Positions 22,601-33,763 of a DNA stretch of 64,000 bases are shown here, piece after piece. Under the pieces are notes generated by a model. The model searched no databases. It was not told the origin of the DNA and saw nothing but the letters and a program-made list of their open reading frames with translations. The DNA comes from Bisporella sp. PMI_857 (Eukaryota > Ascomycota > Leotiomycetes > Helotiales > Helotiaceae), in the NCBI GenBank assembly GCA_021307315.1, contig JAJSPD010000088.1, positions 110,150-174,149 on the forward strand. The letters are read 5' to 3'. The number at the start of each line of letters is the position of its first letter. Within the stretch, counting starts at the first letter, position 1. A program made the translations under genes and the position numbers.

Positions 22601-23951
22601 TCCTGGGTCTGGGCCAATGTTAGAAACCTTGTGTTTGCTATCAGTCTTCGGGACAAGATTCGTGAGGCGGGGGTAATTGCGCATTGAGAACATCCAAAGC
22701 TGTATATATGCTATCTGGAATTGACCTTCCTCGTCCATGGGGACATTAGCCACCTTTGTCAATCCATCGGCATATTCTAGCACTACATGATTCGTTGGAG
22801 AGCCACGCCACATATGCCGCAATGCCTCTCTGGTTTGATATCTCGTGGGATCGACGAGGGCTTTCATGGCAAGAAGACTGTCTTCAAGGTACAGCGTGTC
22901 GGCTAAGAAAGTCATGATGGAAGGGATCATTCCGTTGACGGCTAAAACGTTCTGTTGAAGTTGCGTTCTGGTCGCGCCGTTACCCACCTTACAAAAGATT
23001 GTTCTGTCCTCAAATCCCTGCACAATATCTTCTTTGTCGACTAATGATACCATCGGAGCCTTTGCCTCTATTCGTTTTACAGTTGCTGTGTCTATCTTCT
23101 CGGCGAGCTCCAGGTCGCTGCCAATGATGAACATCCACGTTCTTTTTATACTATTAAGATAATATATAAGTTCCTATTATCTTCAGTCAGTGCTTTGAGG
23201 TACGGCCAGCGCGCTTACATCGTCACATTTCAGGCAATTAATACGCTCCAAGGTTCCCTTTTGAAAAGAATCCCATAACCCTACGAATGGTCGCAACGCA
23301 GCAAGCGCTGCATATAAGGCTGGCCGTTTCTCAATCGCCTTCAAGTCGACCTCCACTCGTTTCGAGCAGAACCCCTTTCTCCACGACCCATCGGTCTCGA
23401 GAAAGCGGAAGACGGTTCCATCGTCGTGAGGGATGGAATCGATATTCCGGTTCTGCTCCTCTACGTCGAACTGACAATTCAAATCATCTCCATTGTCAGC
23501 TTGTCACAATTATATCCGGATCCGCATACATACCTTCATTGAGGAGATCAACAGCCCACCACACATTGTGAGGATAAATATGCAATCTTGCGGCTTCCAG
23601 TCTGTGTTGGCCGTGAGTATACGTCAGCAAGACGCCTTTAGGAAGCTCAAGCTCTCGGAGGTTCCCGGTGTCCTGCAAATCTTCGATGGTTACTCTCGAT
23701 AGGTCCAGCGCCTGGGCGAGCACGGATGGGGATATTTTGGCCCGTATACGATTCCGCTGAACATTTGGAAAGCATCCCCGATCTCTGAACTCATCGAGCC
23801 AGAAGTCAGTCTTTCTTGACTGAAGTGGAATGGATGCCCGGCCTGGAGGCGGCTCATACGTCAAATTCTTCAATCTCACCAAAGCCACACCCACTCGAGC
23901 CCTTTCAGCGAGATGGTCCAAGGACTCTGCGGTTCCCAATGAGTTTCTCAT
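19679..23951 (-). CDS. DUF3723-family protein with long coiled coil
   Basis: Exons on the minus strand: 23951-23534, 23487-23219 and 23173-19679. Introns are 46 and 45 bp (GTATGT...CTGACAATGGAG and GTAAGC...CTGAC...AATAG), and all joints keep frame, giving 1393 residues. Residues about 1-350 match DUF3723: an RVGVALVRLKNL start, a GQHRLEAAR box at 114-122 followed by WWAVDL at 131-136, the FVGLWDSFQKGTLERI stretch, and later MFSMRNYPRL. GQHRLEAAR resembles the ParB/sulfiredoxin-fold box (G-x-R/H-R-x-x-A-A), which suggests a nucleotide- or DNA-related role; that is inference. Residues about 590-1310 are almost continuous coiled coil. DUF3723 genes are frequent Starship cargo. The start is the first ATG after an in-frame TAA, 176 bp from the divergent kinase-like gene. 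Confidence 0.8.
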
Positions 23952-24127
23952 CCCGCACAGGACGTCTTAAATCGTTCAAGGATCACCTCTTGCATATATG
24001 GTGGCTACACGTCTAGGCCCTCTTGCTGACTGAGTGAAGATGACAAGACAGGTGCTGACTGGATTGGGCTCTAACATTATAAGGCAGCGGGCAGGCAGTC
24101 TTTCTACAGTATCAAATCGTAATCATA
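23952..24127. promoter_or_regulatory. Shared divergent promoter region
   Basis: 176 bp separate the start codons of the DUF3723 gene (minus) and the kinase-like gene (plus). Both genes must start within it, so a bidirectional promoter is likely. No clear TATA box or operator can be assigned. Confidence 0.5.
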
Positions 24128-25099
24128 ATGGAGCACGACTCGGGAGCGGTATCTCGAAGAGCAACCGGTATATGGCGCTTGAGAGAAACACCTCTGGGCG
24201 AGAATGGCGTGCACACCTCATTGAAGATGCAACCGCCCGTTGCTGCATCAGGCTCGGTTGGGCAAGAGGATCACATTGATGGTACCTTTGAGTTTGGTGG
24301 GATCCGAGTAAAGCTTGTGACGTACAAATCAATACCTGGAGTAGTTCTGGTTAACGCGTCGAAGACCATGAGCGAGTGGAACACGCTACGCGCGCTTAAC
24401 CATCCTAACATCATCGGATTTGGTGACGATAACGCTGGCACTAGTCACTGGTTGCCCACAAAGGCTGGGCAAGATGAGACTGATCCGAAGGGGCAGTGTG
24501 AACTATACGTCATGAAGCCACCCTTATCTGTCACAGTTGCGGCTGCTGCAGCCCAGTATCCATGGTCATTACTAGATCTGCGAAGAATGTGCAAAGACGT
24601 ATGCTACTTAAGACACTACCTAGCACAGCAATGCTAACACCGCACAGACGCTTCATGCTCTTGAATACCTAGCTGGGCAGAATCTCTTACGTGGTAGCTT
24701 CGCTGCAGAACACATCATAGTGACCGGAGAAGGGTTTAAACTTGGTGAGTCTCGGTATTTGAGCGTCCGAAAGTTGCTAACAATAGCGTAGCAAATGTTC
24801 ACCTGTGTCAGGTGGCACAGGACAACTGCGACGTTGAAGATCTTCGATCGGTTGGTCGGATCCTCAAAGAGATACTCGAAGGGAGCAACCGCGATCCAGA
24901 TAATGGAGAATGGATAGGCTTCTATACCGTTTCGATGAAAGAGCTCACATTTAAGAAATATCGAGACGTGTTGCCTGAATTGCTCCAACAGTATTGGCCT
25001 CCGCGCGAGGGAGAGTATGAAAATAGATCTCAGGAAGACAGACTTCGTGGAATTGCCTACCTTGTTAGTCAGAGGCAGCGTAATACTTTCCAATGGTAA
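24128..25099 (+). CDS. Protein-kinase-like (pseudokinase) protein
   Basis: Exons 24128-24598, 24648-24744 and 24792-25099. Introns are 49 and 47 bp, with CTAAC branch sites and GTATGC/GTGAGT donors; frame is kept, 291 residues. The N-lobe is kinase-like (EWNTLRALNHPNIIGFGDD after a VKLVTY strand). The C-lobe has LHALEYLAGQNLLRGSFAAEH where active kinases have HRD...N, and FKLANVH where they have K(L)ADFG. The last part, DVEDLRSVGRILKEILEG, fits the helix F region. Catalytic Asp and DFG Asp both appear missing, so it is probably a pseudokinase with a binding or regulatory role. It lies head-to-head with DUF3723. Confidence 0.65.
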
Positions 25100-25186
25100 A
25101 TATGGAAGGCATCATGTGTTGTCTTCCGAGCGTTCTTGGCCCCAAATTATTAGGTTCCTTTGAGATACGTGACCAATCAGACTAGT

Positions 25187-25735
25187 GTATACTGTACTTT
25201 CTACTATACTGTACTTTCTACTATATTGTACTTTCTACTATATTGTACTTTCTATACTATATTGTGATTTCTACTATATTGTAAGATTTCTACTATATTG
25301 TAATTTCTACTATATTATAATTTCTACTATATTGCGATTTCCACTATATTGTAATTTCCACTATATTGTAATTTCTTGTGATTTCTACTATATTGTAATT
25401 TCCACTATATTGTGATTTCTACTATACTGTGATTTCTACTATATTGTAATTTCTACTATACTGTGATTTCTACTATATTGTAATTTCCACTATATTGTGA
25501 TTTCTACTATACTGTGATTTCTACTATATTGTAATTTCTACTATATTGTGATTTCTACTATATTGTAATTTCCACTATATTGTGATTTCTACTATACTGT
25601 GATTTCTACTATATTGTGATTTCCACTATATTATGATTTCTACTATATTGTAATTTCCACTATATTGTGATTTCTACTATACTGTGATTTCTACTATATT
25701 GTGATTTCCACTATATTATGATTTCTACTATATTG
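25187..25735 (+). repeat. AT-rich minisatellite, 17-bp unit
   Basis: About 30 head-to-tail variants of TTTCTACTATATTGTGA (variable positions: CTG/TTG, TAA/TGA, TCC/TCT) fill about 550 bp. The start is less regular (GTACTTTCTACTATA). It lies about 90 bp 3' of the kinase-like gene. Frames through it are artefacts of the repeat. Confidence 0.9.
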
Positions 25736-26317
25736 CGACCAGCACTTTTAGGCCTACTCTATTCATTACGATATAGTAGACTACAATATTGTATTCGAGG
25801 CTTAATTTACATATTGATTTACGTGCTAAGCATACAGCATAGGCGGGATACCCGTGGACACCGTCTCAGAAGCATGATTTGCGGTATTATCGCCACCCAT
25901 TACTACTTTCAAGCTGACTCGAAGCTGTTAGAGTTGTTGAAGGACATATATGTAGTTATATGTAGACCCGCCAGGGAAGAAAACAAGAAAATCGATTGAG
26001 AATGTATTGCCACAGCTTATAATCCCTATACTTCGAGTTACTACTAGTATTCTTTATCTCGACGCCAAAGTTGGATCTCTCCACGAATGCACAGCCGAAC
26101 GACATGTTTCTGAACGTAGGTAGAAAGATGATTTCGGAGAACCACTATTGTATTGGCTTTATAGAACGAAGGCGTTGCCATGGAACTTGTCGTTTTCGAA
26201 AGAAGGAGGAGCAATGGGGGAACCCCGCAACTGTCCTGAGAATGAAAGTTGAGAGAAAAGGGCAAAGCTAGTCTGAGAATCATCATTTGGATATCGTTTG
26301 GAAGATCTTTGGAAGAA
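25736..26317. other. Intergenic, no gene seen
   Basis: No convincing frame on either strand. Confidence 0.35.
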
Positions 26318-26655
26318 TCAGAATGGACTAAAAGAAGTCTTACATTGCGATCGTTCGCTGCTCTTGGCAGATTTTCTCGTCGATATCATGCTGTTCTCTT
26401 CTACGAAAGGCATCTGATATTCAACTTTTCTTAATAAGGTATTAGCTTCCCGTATCATTCTTTCGGCAGTAGCCTTCTCCTCCAAACATTGTGTCTTCTT
26501 CGGGAGTTCTGGGAGCCGTTTTTCATATCGTTGGATTTTTGTCTCTGCACTTTGACGCTCAGTCTTGATAACCTTAACAAAATCGAGTGTACTAGATTTT
26601 GCATCTTGAGACTGGGCTTGGTTGGTGAAGGTGCCGAAAATGTAGACGCTGGGTC
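26318..26655 (-). pseudogene. Coiled-coil gene remnant
   Basis: A minus-strand frame open between a TGA and its stop, about 112 codons, lacking an early ATG. It encodes a heptad-rich segment (KIQRYEKRLPELPKKTQCLE, then RMIREANTLLRKVE). It resembles in style the coiled coil of the DUF3723 protein and may be a decayed paralogue or a lone exon. No other exon was found. Confidence 0.3.
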
Positions 26656-27220
26656 AGGATAGGAGATTTCGGGAGAAGAGCGTCCAAGAACGAGGGCAGA
26701 CCAAGCAGCTTATATGTTTGTTGGGTAGAAGTGGCGATAGCGAATCCACACCGTTATCTCAGGCTGGTGGCAACTGATCTCAAGCAAAGAATGTGAGGGG
26801 CTATCATCGTGATGTATGCGTTACCAACCGTCGAAGGTTGAGATAATGCGAGACCAGCCGCGGCAGGCGTGTCGTGGAATGTGGGAGAGAAATAAAAATA
26901 CTGCGATTGAGAAAGGAATCAGCGGCGAACTCGACTGGCGTGGGCTGGTTGCGGCGCAGCGGCGCCTTGCGCTTCATATTTGGCTTCATAAGAAAACAGG
27001 AAGCCATACGGAGGGGTTGTAAAAAGAATGGGAATCGCTGAGCAAGGCCGTTCGACACATCATGCATAGGCATATAGAATGTCGAGGATGCATGCTGATT
27101 GGAGTTCCACACTAAACCAGGCACGCTTGCAACGTTCCTACATAGGACCAATGTCATGGAGATGATAGCCTACAACCGTAGTTGCTTCTCTAAGCTGTTG
27201 TCAGATTGGCTTATCCTATC
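26656..27220. other. Intergenic, no gene seen
   Basis: Open stretches on both strands (for example 26804-27157 minus) have no domain or splice structure I can support. Confidence 0.3.
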
Positions 27221-27775
27221 TCAACCTTCCAAAACATCAATTTTATACAACAAGTTAGCTATTTGTTCCATTTCTTCAACCAATATCTCTTCCGTTTCAA
27301 ATCTGTTATTCACGTGCTCCACCACTCTGTCAGATCCCTCTGTGAGGACTCGCCACCTCTCTTCAACCCCCTCCCATAGTCCGCTTAGAATATCCGTTTT
27401 CTTCCTATCTCTCCCAATACATTGCTCTAACATCTCCTTTGCCTGCTCAAGTTGGTCCATCCCATCAAAGAGCACTGTTAAAATATTCAGGAGTGTCCCC
27501 CACAAAATATTTCCTTGCAGAAACTCATGGCTCAAAGAATAGAGCCCCTCTTCCCAACCCCTGACTTGTGAGGATGAAGTAAGATATTTTATAGAATCCG
27601 TGTTGCTTTCTGTGTCTGGGGATGCCTGCAGAAGTGGGCAGATGGCCTGGTCTATTTTTTGACATGCCTGTTGAAGACTGTGAATGACCTTGGATATGGG
27701 AATGGCGTGAGGCAGAGGTTCTTTGGTGATGACCACATCCACAGCACTTTTTTGACCTATCTCCTCCATAGACAT
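27221..27775 (-). CDS. Hypothetical helical protein
   Basis: 184 residues from the first in-frame ATG; the open frame extends further upstream without an ATG. The content is mostly alpha-helical and acidic, with SLQQACQKIDQAICPLLQ near the start and a heptad-like C-terminus (ETEEILVEEMEQIANLLYKI). No domain is recognised. An upstream exon is possible. Confidence 0.45.
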   Translation of the reverse strand: MSMEEIGQKSAVDVVITKEPLPHAIPISKVIHSLQQACQKIDQAICPLLQASPDTESNTDSIKYLTSSSQVRGWEEGLYSLSHEFLQGNILWGTLLNILTVLFDGMDQLEQAKEMLEQCIGRDRKKTDILSGLWEGVEERWRVLTEGSDRVVEHVNNRFETEEILVEEMEQIANLLYKIDVLEG

Positions 27776-27964
27776 CAATTTTGCACTTTTTATGAAGGAT
27801 CTGTTGTATCCAGCCGCCAAAGTAAGGTGACGCCGAGCTGTGGAGCAAATTTGAAACTTAAGCTTATAAGAATGACTTCAAAGTTGTCAGTGTAAGCTCC
27901 GAAACGTGGTTGACGTTCACGAGAAGAGAGTAGACTAGAAGGGCTGATTGTAAAGGAGGCATAC

Positions 27965-28193
27965 TGTTGGTATCACTCTCTGTGATACCTTCTTTGTTGA
28001 TAACTTGTAATAGCTTAAGTCGGTTACCCACGGGGCACGTAGCACCGCGATCTCAGCACAGTGCTATATATGCTCGTTGCAGGTGGTTGGCTTGTTCTTG
28101 ATTGTTCTAAGTTACATCCTACGAGCGAGAACTTAAATACATTCAGGTGGTGGCCTGTGCGTTATGGGACATTCACATGACTTTATACCAACA
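27965..28193 (+). repeat. Solo LTR, family G, TSD CATAC
   Basis: 229 bp, same TGTTGGTATCAC...ATACCAACA ends as 14736-14965, flanked by CATAC on both sides (27960-27964, 28194-28198). It interrupts the space between the hypothetical gene and the ankyrin remnant. Confidence 0.9.
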
Positions 28194-28338
28194 CATACTT
28201 TATTATATGCTATATGAATACAGTCAGTTGCAAGAAGAATAAGGCGCAGCGGAACGAGCCTAGTACCAAGGGATGAGCCGCATAAGCAAAGCCTCGCTTC
28301 TGATTCGGTGTCCCAAGTAACCTAGTCCGGCGACTCCG

Positions 28339-28770
28339 GTGGGAGCGGAAGTAGACACTCGAGAAAAGCCTCTACGCCATAGGACATCTTTACATGCTGC
28401 TGCGACGGCGGGACATTTTGGAATGATTGAGCTTCTCCTCAAAAAAGGAGGAAATCCTGACGTGTGTGGAGCTAAGGGATACAAGCTTCTCCTTTTGGCA
28501 CTATTGGCAGGGCATGGAGATTGCCATCTTTCATTTCAGCAAAATGGGTGACCCTGACGGCCCGATTGCTATACCTCTTTGCACGCAACTTGCCTTCGAA
28601 AATTGCCATATCTGCGCATGCGTTCCTCGATTCTGGCGTAGGTGTTCATGTTCGCCGCCGCTAGTCGGTGGAAGGCAGCTCTGCGCTTTGGAATGCCTAG
28701 AGTAGGCTGTGTCCGCCGTAACATTGGTAATGCGGTAAGATTTCTCACCGACTACGGGCTTGAGCCCTGA
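28339..28770 (+). pseudogene. Ankyrin-repeat gene remnant
   Basis: One clear ankyrin repeat (SLHAAATAGHFGMIELLLKK then GGNPDVCGAKGY) and the start of a second (LLALLAGHGD). The reading then fails. A weaker repeat-like piece (NIGNAVRFLTDYGLEP) lies in another frame near 28715-28770. No start or stop architecture of a gene remains. It is probably a leftover of a longer ankyrin protein. Confidence 0.5.
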
Positions 28771-29270
28771 AATTGAGCGGCCTGCTAAAGCGATCCCTGT
28801 GCTTTGCCTGCTTTGCTTTTGCGCCCCTCTACTAAAGCGCCAGTGATTATTCGGCCGGTATTCCTCCCCCGGCTGGGAATCAAAAACATATAATAGCGAA
28901 GAGGCCGTTCTTTCACTTCTTGTGTAGTTGGCGTAGAGAGAAACAGCCGGCTGAAAGTTGGCGATTTTACAGTTCCTTAATTCATACGGGGCAGCGGACC
29001 GTCATGAGCCACCCCCATAAAACCGTATCCGGATATGTAGATTCCGTGTTCACTGGGATGCACCCACAGGCAAGCGTAAAATCAGCATTTGACGATCCAG
29101 CGACGAACGGCGAGGCACATTCAAAATAAGCCTCTCACGATGGGATCAGTCGATCTATGTGCAAGGATCATGCATGGGAACTAGAATCACTCAGCTTCAA
29201 AATACCTCCTAGAATTACCGAGCCACATGCCCAAGAACCAGCTTACTGCCAGTTTTCATGGAGGCAGAAG
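28771..29270. other. Upstream region, no gene seen
   Basis: No supported frame. It leads into the promoter of the membrane-protein gene. Confidence 0.3.
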
Positions 29271-29278
29271 TATATAAA
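29271..29278 (+). promoter_or_regulatory. TATA box of the membrane-protein gene
   Basis: TATATAAA about 140 bp before the ATG at 29419, followed by a CT-rich stretch (CAGTCTCCTCACACTTCACC), as commonly seen around fungal transcription starts. Confidence 0.5.
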
Positions 29279-29418
29279 GAGACCGGCCCGGAGTCCTCAG
29301 TCTCCTCACACTTCACCCTACACACTTCACCACCTATTTCAACTACTCTGTGTACAACACATTCGCCGGCACCAATCAGCCTTCAGACTACCTACACTTC
29401 CTCTCTTCCACCTCTAGA

Positions 29419-30026
29419 ATGTCTTCCCAATATGTGATCCGGACTCGCCTTACCATCCTCTTCTTTACTCTCCTTTCGCTGGCCGTCGCCGGCCTCAACT
29501 CAGCTAACACGCGCTTCTCAATCATCTTACGAGACCAATCTCGATCGGCTATATCAACACTGCCGACGGTATCCTAGACAATAACTTTCAAAAACTCCAA
29601 AGCAATGCTCTCACTGTCACAGTCTTTACAGCCATCGCCGCTACCGCTTTTATCATTTACGGAGCTGTGATTGCGGTCCATCCGAGGTTGCTGCGAGACC
29701 ACGGAGGGACTGTGTATGCATTCGCAGTCGTTCAGATCGTTCTGGCTTTCATCATGATTGCTACGGGGGGTTATCTTGCCGACCATGTCCATGGCTTCTA
29801 CAACTCCTTCCAAAAGTTCGGTACTCATGACAGCATCCCGTATTACAGCCTAATGTACTACGGAGGAGTCGCCCAGGCAGCCTATGGGTCTGCTTTGGTC
29901 TTCGCCATCACAGTTGTTGTCCTTCTCTCTACATTCGACCACTATGAGATAAAGAACAGCCAGGTTGAGGTAGCTGCAAGCGAGGAGGCAGAACCCAAGA
30001 ACTTCGCTTCTTCATTTACAAAATGA
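29419..30026 (+). pseudogene. Four-helix (MARVEL-like) membrane protein, frameshifted
   Basis: The frame from ATG 29419 gives a first helix (LTILFFTLLSLAVAGLNSAN, RFSII) and stops at 29577. The other three helices follow in another frame open to 30026: TVTVFTAIAATAFIIYGAVI, AVVQIVLAFIMIATGGYLA and YGSALVFAITVVVLLSTF. The two join smoothly if one base is missing near 29531 (…FSII-L-TRPISIGYINTADG…). No intron fits. It therefore looks like an otherwise well-preserved MARVEL-type protein of about 200 residues with a single-base deletion, or a sequencing error. A good TATA box and CT stretch precede it. Confidence 0.6.
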
Positions 30027-30953
30027 TTTTCAGGACATCAAAGGTCGTCAATGGCGGAAGGTATGGTTAAGAAATAGTCTCCCCTGCTTTCGTCATGGCC
30101 GTAGATAAGGCTTTCTCGCATGCCTCGCATGCTGCTTCCAGCATCAAGACAGCCTCTGTGTGACGGGCTTCTGTAGACTACTGATGAATTTAAGATTTTG
30201 ATACATTTATTAGCAATGATATCGATAAGCATAAAATATTGTTAATGTCCTCCGAAACAACCTCATCCCCCATCCATAGCGTTTCTATAGATCCACCACT
30301 GTTCGTCAATTCGGTGGCGTAAAAGCTGGCTATGGGATCTATATTGGACAGTCCAGTATTAAAACATCTCAAAGGTGAGTTTGCTGTCACATTGGTAGCC
30401 TTTGGTGCTGGGCGACGTGCGCTCCTTAGAGCATTTAGCAAATGCCGACACGCAAGCTATCTGAGTTCGCCCGCTCCCCGAGTGCAGCTTCCAGTATATG
30501 CTCAATCGAATTCAATATAGCACTAGCACTGGTAATCTTGTGACAATCCTTTATTTCATGGATATAATAAAACACCAGAAGGCTGAGATGACATGTCAAC
30601 AGAAGCCGTCATCAACACCACGCGTGCGTCGAGATGACATGTGATATTGGAAACAAACCTTGGGACAAGGCCGTCATCGGTGTGGTCCGCAAGGCAGTAG
30701 AGATAACACGCAGATTAGTCAGGGGTACGACTATAGACATGCTGTCATCTTAACCCACTTACTCAGGATTTCATCCTATTAGGTTAGCTTTGGTAATTTA
30801 ATAACCAATCCTGTCAGCTCTATATGTATTAAAGGAAATCTTACGCACCTGTGTGAAGATGCGTTACTTCTAAGAATAAATTCGGTGAGGCTTTATATGT
30901 ATATCTTATAAGAATATATTCAAACTTCAAACAGCCATTGTTTCGATCAAGAT
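30027..30953. other. Intergenic, no gene seen
   Basis: AT-rich toward the ferric reductase start; the sequence ATGACATGTNNNA recurs near 30590 and 30632. No gene is supported. Confidence 0.35.
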
Positions 30954-32702
30954 ATGGTGGACATTATAACCGCTGCTATGGTCATCCCTGGAGGTGTATT
31001 CCTCGGGGTCATAGTCTTAGCCTATATACAATACCACCTACGAAACAACTCCCTTCCTTATATCAATTCCAGTTACCTGAAGTTCTTCGCTCGCAAATAT
31101 GTCTCTGATCGTCTATTACATCCATACCTTCGAAGCATAGGCATTACGACACCATTGTATCTAATTGGTCTCCTCTCCATACTGGCAATTAACGCCACGG
31201 TCCTTGCTCTTTCTAAGAGCCGAGCCGTGTTGATAAAGCAATCTGGTGAAGCTGTTTTGATTAATCTCATTTTACTCCTCGTGTGTGGCAGACCCAATGT
31301 GTTCTCTGAGCGCGTCCACATATCACAGCAGTTTAAGAATTTCATTCACAGATGGCTTAGCATCGTTGCCATAATCGAATGTGTCGTTCACTTGACAGTT
31401 GCTTTGAGTCAGATTCGCTCTGGCACGCGTCCTTTCACATCTGTATCAAGCATGGCAGGTCTCACGGTAAGTCACAACGTAATCTGGTCCAGGGTTCCTT
31501 TGCTGAAAATGTGCTTTAGGCCGCAATTAACATGGGTGTCTTGGGCATATGTTCATTGTCATTCGTTCGTCGCTATGCGTATGAATTGTTTCTAAATACT
31601 CATATAGCCTTGACCGGCACCATAATTGTTGCGGTCTTTTTACATCTTAACCCCTTTGATATCTCACAACCATCGACCATCCTCCTTATTATTGCGGGCT
31701 CGGTATGTGCCATGCTTATAACCACTCGAATAGGAATCTCTCTATGGAATAAGGCCGAAGTCAGGATCTTCGAAGAAAATGGACTGCTGAAGGCTGACAT
31801 TACCCTGGCTAAGCCTCGTCAAGTTGGCGCTGGGCAATACGTCTTCTTGCGAATTCCTTCTACGTCAGCATACGCCTTCAATGAATCGCATCCCTTTTTT
31901 ATAGCGTCATGGGATCACAACAAGGAAAACAAGACCAGAAACATTACTGCCCTCATACAACGGCACAAGAGATTTACCCGTCTGCTCAAGGCGCAACCCA
32001 CGCCAGTGCGAGCCTTCCTTGAAGGTCCATATGGGGAGTCACCTTCGGCCGAAAACTACGGTAACGTTATCCTCTTCGCATCGGGGATTGGCATTGCGGC
32101 TCATTTGGGATGTATTAAACAGTTGCTCAACGCCCGAGATCAAGGGTCTACCAGGACCCAGGTGATAAGTCTCCTGTGGGAGGTTGACGAAATTGAGTCG
32201 TGGAACGCGGCTATCAAGATAGTGCATAAGCTGCTCGATCAAGATGCAGACCGATGCGACCGGGAGACACCTAATTGGAAAAATGCAAGGAGCCGATTTG
32301 TGAGCTGCGTTTGCCCGATGTCATAGCACACGCAACTAATCTTTGCGGAATAGGTTTTTCAATACACCATGTTCATTCGACACCACGGGCTTGACTGGCC
32401 AGAGAAATCCAGCGAGTCGCTGAGTGGTCGTCAACGCTGGAAATTTGGGGCTTTGAATGCCGCTAGTACTCTCACGCAGGAATTGACCAACGTGGAAGTT
32501 CAGGGCCAGCGTCTCACACGTACTTTGATCTCTGGTGGGTAGCTCAGCGATCAGGCAAGAAAGTTGCTAACGGAGGGTAGTCTGCGCTAATCGTGAAATG
32601 ACTGATATAATCCGGTCAACTTATGCGAATACGCTTGAGGTGGAGGAAGCCGGGAGAGAGGAGGTTGTATTGCACAGCTATGATTTCCATCCAGATGCGT
32701 AG
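30954..32702 (+). CDS. Ferric/cupric reductase (FRE family)
   Basis: Exons 30954-31466, 31520-32299, 32354-32534 and 32581-32702, with introns of 46-54 bp; 531 residues, frame intact. Multi-helix ferric reductase domain: paired haem histidines H132/H146 and H199/H213, each spaced 14, the family signature. The FAD-binding domain has HPFFIAS at about 295-301 and GPYG at 340-343. The NAD(P)H domain has LFASGIGIAAH and, after the last intron, TLISVCANREM. The enzyme would pass electrons from NADPH through FAD and two haems to reduce extracellular Fe(III) or Cu(II) at the plasma membrane. It is short for the family: little N-terminal extension and no clear signal peptide. FRE genes are frequent Starship cargo. 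Confidence 0.88.
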
Positions 32703-33102
32703 CTTCTAGGAAATGGCTTCTGCACGTAATACAGCTCTAGTAACAAGACAACGGAGGACCAGATATAGACTTCTCGATCATGATGCACATATGCCGGGCA
32801 TCCCTCTCGTTTTTCGCACTTAGTAATCGGTAGCTAAAGTGTAGCCTTGTCTCGGATGTCCTGACTGTTGGACCTGAATCACATCACCTAACTCGATTCT
32901 CGTGTCACCTGCGAGTGCTTTGTCTTTTTTTTGACGGGTGGCGGCAAGGCCATTATTAGGTTAACGATCCACGAAGGGGCCTACAAGAGGCGGCTGTGAG
33001 AGCGGGTCGCTCGTTTGATGGTTGTGTTGGCGATATGCATATTTTATATCGAATTGCGTCCAAGTTTCTCAAAGATGGAGTTGATAACGACTTGCAGTAA
33101 CG
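32703..33102. other. Intergenic, no gene seen
   Basis: No supported frame. Confidence 0.35.
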
Positions 33103-33763
33103 TTAATACCAACGTAAGTTAATCAGACAATTTGAAAATACCCAGAGGAACAACCTTATCGCAATCTCAATGAGAACATAAACTAAGTTACACAAGATTT
33201 TCACATTCGACGCTGGCTCCTCCTTGCTGGTTCGCAAACTTGCCCCACCGGCGCTCCGAGCAGGACGGCAAAAGTTTGTGGCTATCGACCGAACCCCGGG
33301 GATCCCTAGCTTCGTACCAACAATCAACGCTAGATCCGGGCAAAATCTCAAACCATCATCGGCAGTTTCGAGAATCTTCTGGATGAGGCTCGCCGTACAA
33401 AGCACGTCGGATCTGAGCCTGCCAATGCTCAATACTCGGCCGCCTTTCACTATCCGAGTGTGGCTTCTTTCCAAACAGATTACATTTCCGGCATCTGGCT
33501 TGGTTAACCTGACCATGGAGGCGTACTGGTTTTTGGCCACGAGGTCAGGTAGCAGATGCTCGAGGCAAACAGTATTCTGCGTATAGTTTGAAAATGAGGA
33601 TGCCTCCACGCAAGCTCGCCCATGACCTTTTGAATGGGGAAGGCTCGATCAAATGCGAATACAGGCGTTCAAACATACCGTGTACCGTAGAACGAAAGCG
33701 GATTATGTCTTCAGAAGAGGAGTTAAGACAGTGGTCAAACGAGCTCTGCCTGGATTTCCGCAT
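33103..33763 (-). pseudogene. Uncharacterised coding remnant
   Basis: Two overlapping minus-strand frames, 33763-33545 and 33609-33103, have protein-like content (FERLYSHLIEPSPF; then LIQKILETADDGLRFCPDLA and LIVGTKLGIPG). A one-base change near 33580 would connect them. The end of the second runs into an unrelated hydrophobic tail. I do not recognise the family. Confidence 0.3.

Noticed and set aside
20451..22676. Several plus-strand frames (for example 20451-20939, 21424-21897)
   Set aside because: They are antisense to the DUF3723 coiled coil; their serine/leucine-rich content is the mirror of Glu/Lys/Gln heptads.
25185..25415. Frame through the 17-bp repeat
   Set aside because: Tyr/Phe/Leu repeats arise from the minisatellite; no start context.
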